Below, piece by piece: positions 6,448-8,762 of a DNA stretch of 8,762 bases. Position 1 is the first letter of the stretch. The number at the start of each line of letters is the position of its first letter. The position numbers were made by a program, and so were the translations under genes. Origin of the DNA: an uncultured Chloroflexota bacterium. Its GTDB lineage: Bacteria; Chloroflexota; Anaerolineae; B4-G1; DUEL01. The DNA is taken from NCBI GenBank assembly GCA_937138275.1, contig CAKZOY010000225.1, forward strand, positions 1 to 8,762. Direction: 5' to 3'. Below the pieces are notes generated by a model. That model worked only from the letters and a program-made list of their open reading frames with translations, was not told the origin of the DNA and ran no database searches.

Positions 6448-6531
6448 ACCACGAATTTGTTCACCACAAAGGGCACAAAGATTAAAAAGATTTCTTCGCA
6501 CCCTTTGTGTCGTCCTTCGTGCTCTTGTGGT
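6448..6531. repeat. Dyad repeat forming the gyrA leader (CACAAAG-type spacer repeat)
   Basis: A central perfect 9-bp pair (6465-6473 with 6501-6509) is enclosed by a 6-bp CACGAA/TTCGTG pair (6450-6455 with 6516-6521). An alternative ACCAC/GTGGT closing pair lies at 6448-6452/6527-6531. CACAAAG occurs twice in direct orientation (6465-6471, 6474-6480), so the CCCTTTGTG arm has a competing partner. The element fills most of the 99-base spacer between the kinase stop and the gyrA ATG and ends 8 bases before that ATG. The sequence style resembles dispersed spacer repeats of Chloroflexota. It could be a mobile palindrome, a terminator remnant for the kinase, or a leader that affects gyrA translation. 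Confidence 0.6.
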
Positions 6532-6538
6532 AAAAACC

Positions 6539-8095
6539 CTACCGCGGCGGGTAGTTGGTGATGCGGCGGATTTCTTCGTAGAGGGGGCGCAGTTGCCGGT
6601 ATATTCGCCGGTAGACCCGCTGGTAGAGCGCGTCGTACATATCGCGCACCTCCGGGCGGGGGTGGAAGGTCTGGCTGACGCGCGTCATCTCCCGCACCGC
6701 GGTGGCGAAATCCGGATGCAAACCCAGGCCGACGGCGGCGTCTATCGCCGCGCCCAGGCCCGCCGTCTCGTAGATATGGGGGCGGGAGGCGGGCAGGTTG
6801 AAGATGTCGGCAGTAATCTGCATCGCCGCGTCCGACTGGGAGCCGCCGCCCGAAACCCGGATTTCCCGCGTCCGCACCCCCAGCCGCTTCTGCGTCCACT
6901 CCAGCCCCTCGCGCAGGGCGTAGGCCAACCCCTCCAGGATGGCCCGGTAGATATGGGCGCGGGTATGGACATCGCCGAAGCCGATGATGGCCCCCTTGGC
7001 CTCCGGACCGGGGCGACGCAGGCCGGGCGACCAGTAGGGCTGCAGGGTCAGGCCCATAGAGCCGGGCGGGACCGCCTCCACCAGTTCGTCAAAGAGTTCC
7101 TCCGGCGCACACCCCCGCTCATGGGCGATCTGTTCCTCCCGCAGGCCGAACTCCCGCCGGAACCAGCTGACCATCCAGTAGCCGCGGTAAATCTGCACCT
7201 CCAGGTTGTAGGCGCCCGGTACCGCGCTGGGGTAGGGCGGGAGGAGGGGGATGACCTCCACATAGCGGCGGCTGGTGGTGTTGACCGTTGCAGTCGTGCC
7301 GTAGGAGAGGCAGGCGACCTCCGGTTCCAGCGCCCCCGCCCCCAGCACTTCGCAGGCCTTGTCGGCCGCGGCGGCGATGAGGGGGAGGCCTGCCGGGATG
7401 CCCGTCTCCTCGGACGCCTGGGGGGTGATCCGGCCCAACTCCTGGGCGGGCGGGATCAGGTCGGGCAGGATGCGCTCATCCATCGGCACCACCTGCCATT
7501 TCCAGTCCCACTTCCGGGCCCAGGTAAGTCGCTTGTAGTCAAAGGGGACGTACCCTACCTGGCAGCCGACCGAATCTACAAATTGTCCAACCAGGCGATA
7601 GGTGAGATAGCCGGAGAGAAAGAGGTATTTGTGGGTGTTCTGCCAGATTTCGGGCTGGTACGTGCGCAGCCAGTTCGCCTCGGTCTCGGCCTGGAAATAC
7701 GCAACGGTGTCGGTCAGGCCAATGAGACGAAAAGCCAGCCCCCAGAGGCCGCCGATGGGCGGCAGCCCCTCCGTGCGGCGCTGGTCCAGCCAGACGATCG
7801 CCGGGCGCAAGGGGCGACCATATCGGTCCACGTTGACCATCGTCGCCCGCTGGGCCGTCATAGCCACCCCGGCGATCGCCTCTTTGGGGACGGGGGATTC
7901 CTGCCAGAGGCGGCGGCATGCCGTGCAGAGATTCTCCCAGAAGTAATCGGGGTTCTGTTCGGCCCAGCCGGGCTGCGGGGAGACGTAGGGCTCTATGGGG
8001 ACGCGGACTTTGTGGACGAGGTTCCCGTGGGGGTCAAAGAGGAGTGCCCGTACCGATTGCGTGCCGACATCTATAGCGAGGATATGGTCGCCCAT
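6539..8095 (-). CDS. FGGY-family carbohydrate kinase
   Basis: A 518-residue protein, usual length for the FGGY family (glycerol, xylulose, ribulose, gluconate and related kinases). These cytoplasmic enzymes use ATP to phosphorylate a sugar or polyol. The N-terminal phosphate loop is DVGTQSVRALLFD (9-21). MTAQRAT (79-85) and IVWLDQR (100-106) line the sugar site. D245 in AAADKACEVLGAG is the expected catalytic base. The FGGY signature region follows as GGGSQSDAAMQITADIFNLP (417-436). Glycerol kinases have Gln-Arg-Glu-Thr where this has Gln-Arg-Ala-Thr, so glycerol is not the obvious substrate; xylulose, ribulose or another sugar is possible and cannot be settled here. GGAGG at 8100-8104 lies 4 bases before the ATG. 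No sugar transporter, isomerase or regulator is adjacent, so the pathway is not indicated by context. Confidence 0.9.
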   Translation of the reverse strand: MGDHILAIDVGTQSVRALLFDPHGNLVHKVRVPIEPYVSPQPGWAEQNPDYFWENLCTACRRLWQESPVPKEAIAGVAMTAQRATMVNVDRYGRPLRPAIVWLDQRRTEGLPPIGGLWGLAFRLIGLTDTVAYFQAETEANWLRTYQPEIWQNTHKYLFLSGYLTYRLVGQFVDSVGCQVGYVPFDYKRLTWARKWDWKWQVVPMDERILPDLIPPAQELGRITPQASEETGIPAGLPLIAAAADKACEVLGAGALEPEVACLSYGTTATVNTTSRRYVEVIPLLPPYPSAVPGAYNLEVQIYRGYWMVSWFRREFGLREEQIAHERGCAPEELFDELVEAVPPGSMGLTLQPYWSPGLRRPGPEAKGAIIGFGDVHTRAHIYRAILEGLAYALREGLEWTQKRLGVRTREIRVSGGGSQSDAAMQITADIFNLPASRPHIYETAGLGAAIDAAVGLGLHPDFATAVREMTRVSQTFHPRPEVRDMYDALYQRVYRRIYRQLRPLYEEIRRITNYPPR

Positions 8096-8099
8096 TGTG

Positions 8100-8104
8100 C
8101 CTCC
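8100..8104 (-). promoter_or_regulatory. Shine-Dalgarno site of the FGGY kinase
   Basis: GGAGG on the minus strand precedes the ATG at 8095 by 4 bases, a rather short spacing. The N-terminal phosphate-loop motif begins seven residues after this start, so the start is well supported. Confidence 0.75.
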
Positions 8105-8131
8105 AGGCGGGTTTCAGGGAGCTATTGAGGA

Positions 8132-8185
8132 AAAAGAGGATTTTTGTTGCAGGCGACATCTCGTCCACAACAAAAATCCCCTTTT
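8132..8185 (-). terminator. Terminator-like hairpin between infA and the FGGY kinase
   Basis: In minus-strand RNA, 8185-8168 pairs with 8149-8132 over 18 consecutive positions, with one G-U wobble. Inside the 18-base loop, a GGACGA/UCGCC stem with one bulged A extends it. The 3' arm ends in a run of U residues and one more U follows, then CC. This best fits an intrinsic terminator for the infA transcript. On the plus strand the wobble becomes an A-C mismatch, so the structure is better on the minus strand. It ends 36 bases before the kinase ATG, leaving little room for a separate kinase promoter downstream of it. Confidence 0.65.
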
Positions 8186-8275
8186 CTCCGAAGTTCGTAC
8201 AACGGCGGACTTCTCCGGACGGGAGAAGCCCGTGGCTTTCCGGTCCACCGTAGGGCGCAACCGGATGGGACAGGT
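8186..8275. other. infA 3' spacer with alternative small stems
   Basis: No gene is visible. In the RNA, a 7-bp stem CTTCTCC/GGAGAAG (8222-8228 with 8210-8216) shares bases 8226-8228 with a second stem AAGCC/GGCTT (8226-8230 with 8234-8238), so only one can form at a time. A second GGAGAA copy lies at 8184-8189, touching the foot of the downstream terminator-like hairpin. Whether these are regulatory or accidental cannot be told from one sequence. Confidence 0.35.
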
Positions 8276-8524
8276 CTATTCTTCCAGTTCCGCTTCCTCC
8301 GGACGCTTGAAGCGGTAGACAATCCGCCCCCGGGTCAGGTCATACGGGGAGAGTTCCACCCGCACCCGGTCGCCCAGAAGGATGCGGATGTAGTACTTGC
8401 GCATCCGGCCCGAGAGGTAGGCCAGTACCTCATGGCCGGTATCCAGTTTGACCTTGAATTGGGTGCCGGGCAGGGTTTCTATAACCGTGCCCTCAATCTC
8501 CACTTTGTCTTCTCGTTTCCCCAT
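8276..8524 (-). CDS. infA: Translation initiation factor IF-1
   Basis: An 82-residue S1/OB-fold protein that binds the 30S ribosomal A site during initiation. The family pattern is almost complete: EIEGTVIETLPGTQFKVKL (9-27), a Gly-His pair at 30-31, SGRMRKYYIRILLGDRVRVELSPYDLTRGRIVYRFK (39-73). Typical IF-1 proteins are about 72 residues and end near YRFK. This one carries an extra Glu-rich tail, RPEEAELEE. AGGA at 8531-8534 lies 6 bases before the ATG, supporting the start. In many bacteria infA sits between adk/map and rpmJ/rpsM in the ribosomal protein cluster. Here the next gene downstream is an FGGY kinase, and a terminator-like hairpin separates them. The upstream neighbour is an unidentified gene ending 36 bases before the infA start. 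Confidence 0.96.
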   Translation of the reverse strand: MGKREDKVEIEGTVIETLPGTQFKVKLDTGHEVLAYLSGRMRKYYIRILLGDRVRVELSPYDLTRGRIVYRFKRPEEAELEE

Positions 8525-8530
8525 AGACCG

Positions 8531-8537
8531 TCCTTTT
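8531..8537 (-). promoter_or_regulatory. Ribosome binding site of infA
   Basis: AAAAGGA on the minus strand, with 6 bases between AGGA and the ATG at 8524. It lies in the 36-base spacer after the stop codon of the upstream gene, which suggests co-transcription of the two. Confidence 0.7.
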
Positions 8538-8560
8538 GCGGCGGGACTGCGCGGGATGGA

Positions 8561-8762
8561 TTAATCCTCCGCGGTCATTTCCGCCGGAGCATCTTCCACC
8601 GGTGTCGGTACGGGTTCTGGCGCAAGGGCCTCCTCCGGGAAAGATTCTTCCACCGGAGCGGGGAAGGATTCGGGGGCGGAGATGGCCTCGGGGGCCTGCT
8701 CTCGCGCCGCCCGTTCGGCCGCCCACTGCTCCCACTCTTCCCGGCGGACCCGTCGGGCGCTC
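8561..8762 (-). CDS. C-terminal part of an unidentified protein with an acidic Pro/Glu/Ala-rich tail (partial)
   Basis: An open frame enters from the right edge and ends at TAA (8561-8563), giving the last 66 residues. It begins with a charged, probably helical stretch (RRVRREEWEQWAAERAAREQ), then a disordered-looking Pro/Glu/Ala tail in which ESFP occurs twice (31-34 and 39-42) and which ends EMTAED. No catalytic motif is visible, so the family is not recognised. Acidic low-complexity tails like this occur on some ribosomal or translation-associated proteins in high-GC bacteria, but that is only a suggestion. The stop lies 36 bases before the infA start, with a good infA ribosome binding site between, so the two are likely in one transcript. 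The overlapping Gly/Arg-rich frame on the same strand is less plausible. Confidence 0.6.
   Translation of the reverse strand, partial: SARRVRREEWEQWAAERAAREQAPEAISAPESFPAPVEESFPEEALAPEPVPTPVEDAPAEMTAED

Noticed and set aside
6448..6531. Insertion sequence or tRNA-like structure between the kinase and gyrA
   Set aside because: No transposase, no cloverleaf and no clear flanking target duplication; best described as a palindromic spacer repeat.
4727..8128. Very long open frame (1133 codons) on the plus strand opposite gyrA and the FGGY kinase
   Set aside because: It is antisense to two well-supported genes and runs through their spacer. Its translation has no recognisable domain and is rich in Gly, Gln, Val and Asp, as expected from mirrored GC-rich codon use.
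8493..8735. 80-codon minus-strand frame overlapping the start of infA
   Set aside because: Gly/Arg-rich shadow overlapping infA by 32 bases. The alternative frame ends cleanly with TAA before the infA ribosome binding site and has a more protein-like composition.

Overview
This is a GC-rich bacterial chromosomal window. One plus-strand gene lies at the left end. A run of minus-strand genes fills the rest, and both edges are cut. The gene content is mostly housekeeping: translation factor IF-1, a type IIA topoisomerase A subunit, an FGGY sugar kinase, an ADP-forming acyl-CoA synthetase and a GNAT acetyltransferase. The GC-rich codon use, an ADP-forming synthetase of the fused type, and spacers built from C/G-rich and 'CACAAAG'-type inverted repeats look most like a Chloroflexota genome, perhaps a thermophilic Anaerolineae relative. 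That placement is an inference from style, not from a marker search.

Layout from left to right. Positions 1-312 are non-coding, with nested C-run/G-run inverted repeats and then a plausible promoter. Positions 313-822 (+) encode a small membrane-anchored Cas4/RecB-like PD-(D/E)XK protein. A 47-base convergent spacer carries a short hairpin. Positions 870-1745 (-) encode a tandem-GNAT protein. Positions 1746-1873 hold two hairpins. Positions 1874-3949 (-) encode the synthetase. Positions 3950-4018 are mostly one perfect hairpin. Positions 4019-6439 (-) encode GyrA or a GyrA-like subunit. Positions 6440-6538 are a dyad repeat that forms the gyrA leader. Positions 6539-8095 (-) encode the FGGY kinase. 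Positions 8096-8275 hold a terminator-like hairpin and alternative stems. Positions 8276-8524 (-) encode infA. Positions 8561-8762 (-) are the acidic tail of an unidentified gene.

The minus-strand genes are transcribed from right to left (tail gene, infA, kinase, topoisomerase, synthetase, GNAT). Every junction from infA onward contains an RNA hairpin, so this may be several transcripts or one run broken up by terminators or processing sites. The clearest functional pair is synthetase plus GNAT. Those two activities are fused in the bacterial protein acetyltransferase Pat, but here they are separate and the synthetase keeps its catalytic histidine.

I found no CRISPR array, transposase, tRNA or rRNA. 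Nothing here is a convincing new multi-gene system. The points most worth a second look are the membrane-tethered Cas4-like protein with an incomplete cysteine set, the missing canonical GyrA-box, the synthetase/GNAT pairing and the hairpin-filled junctions.
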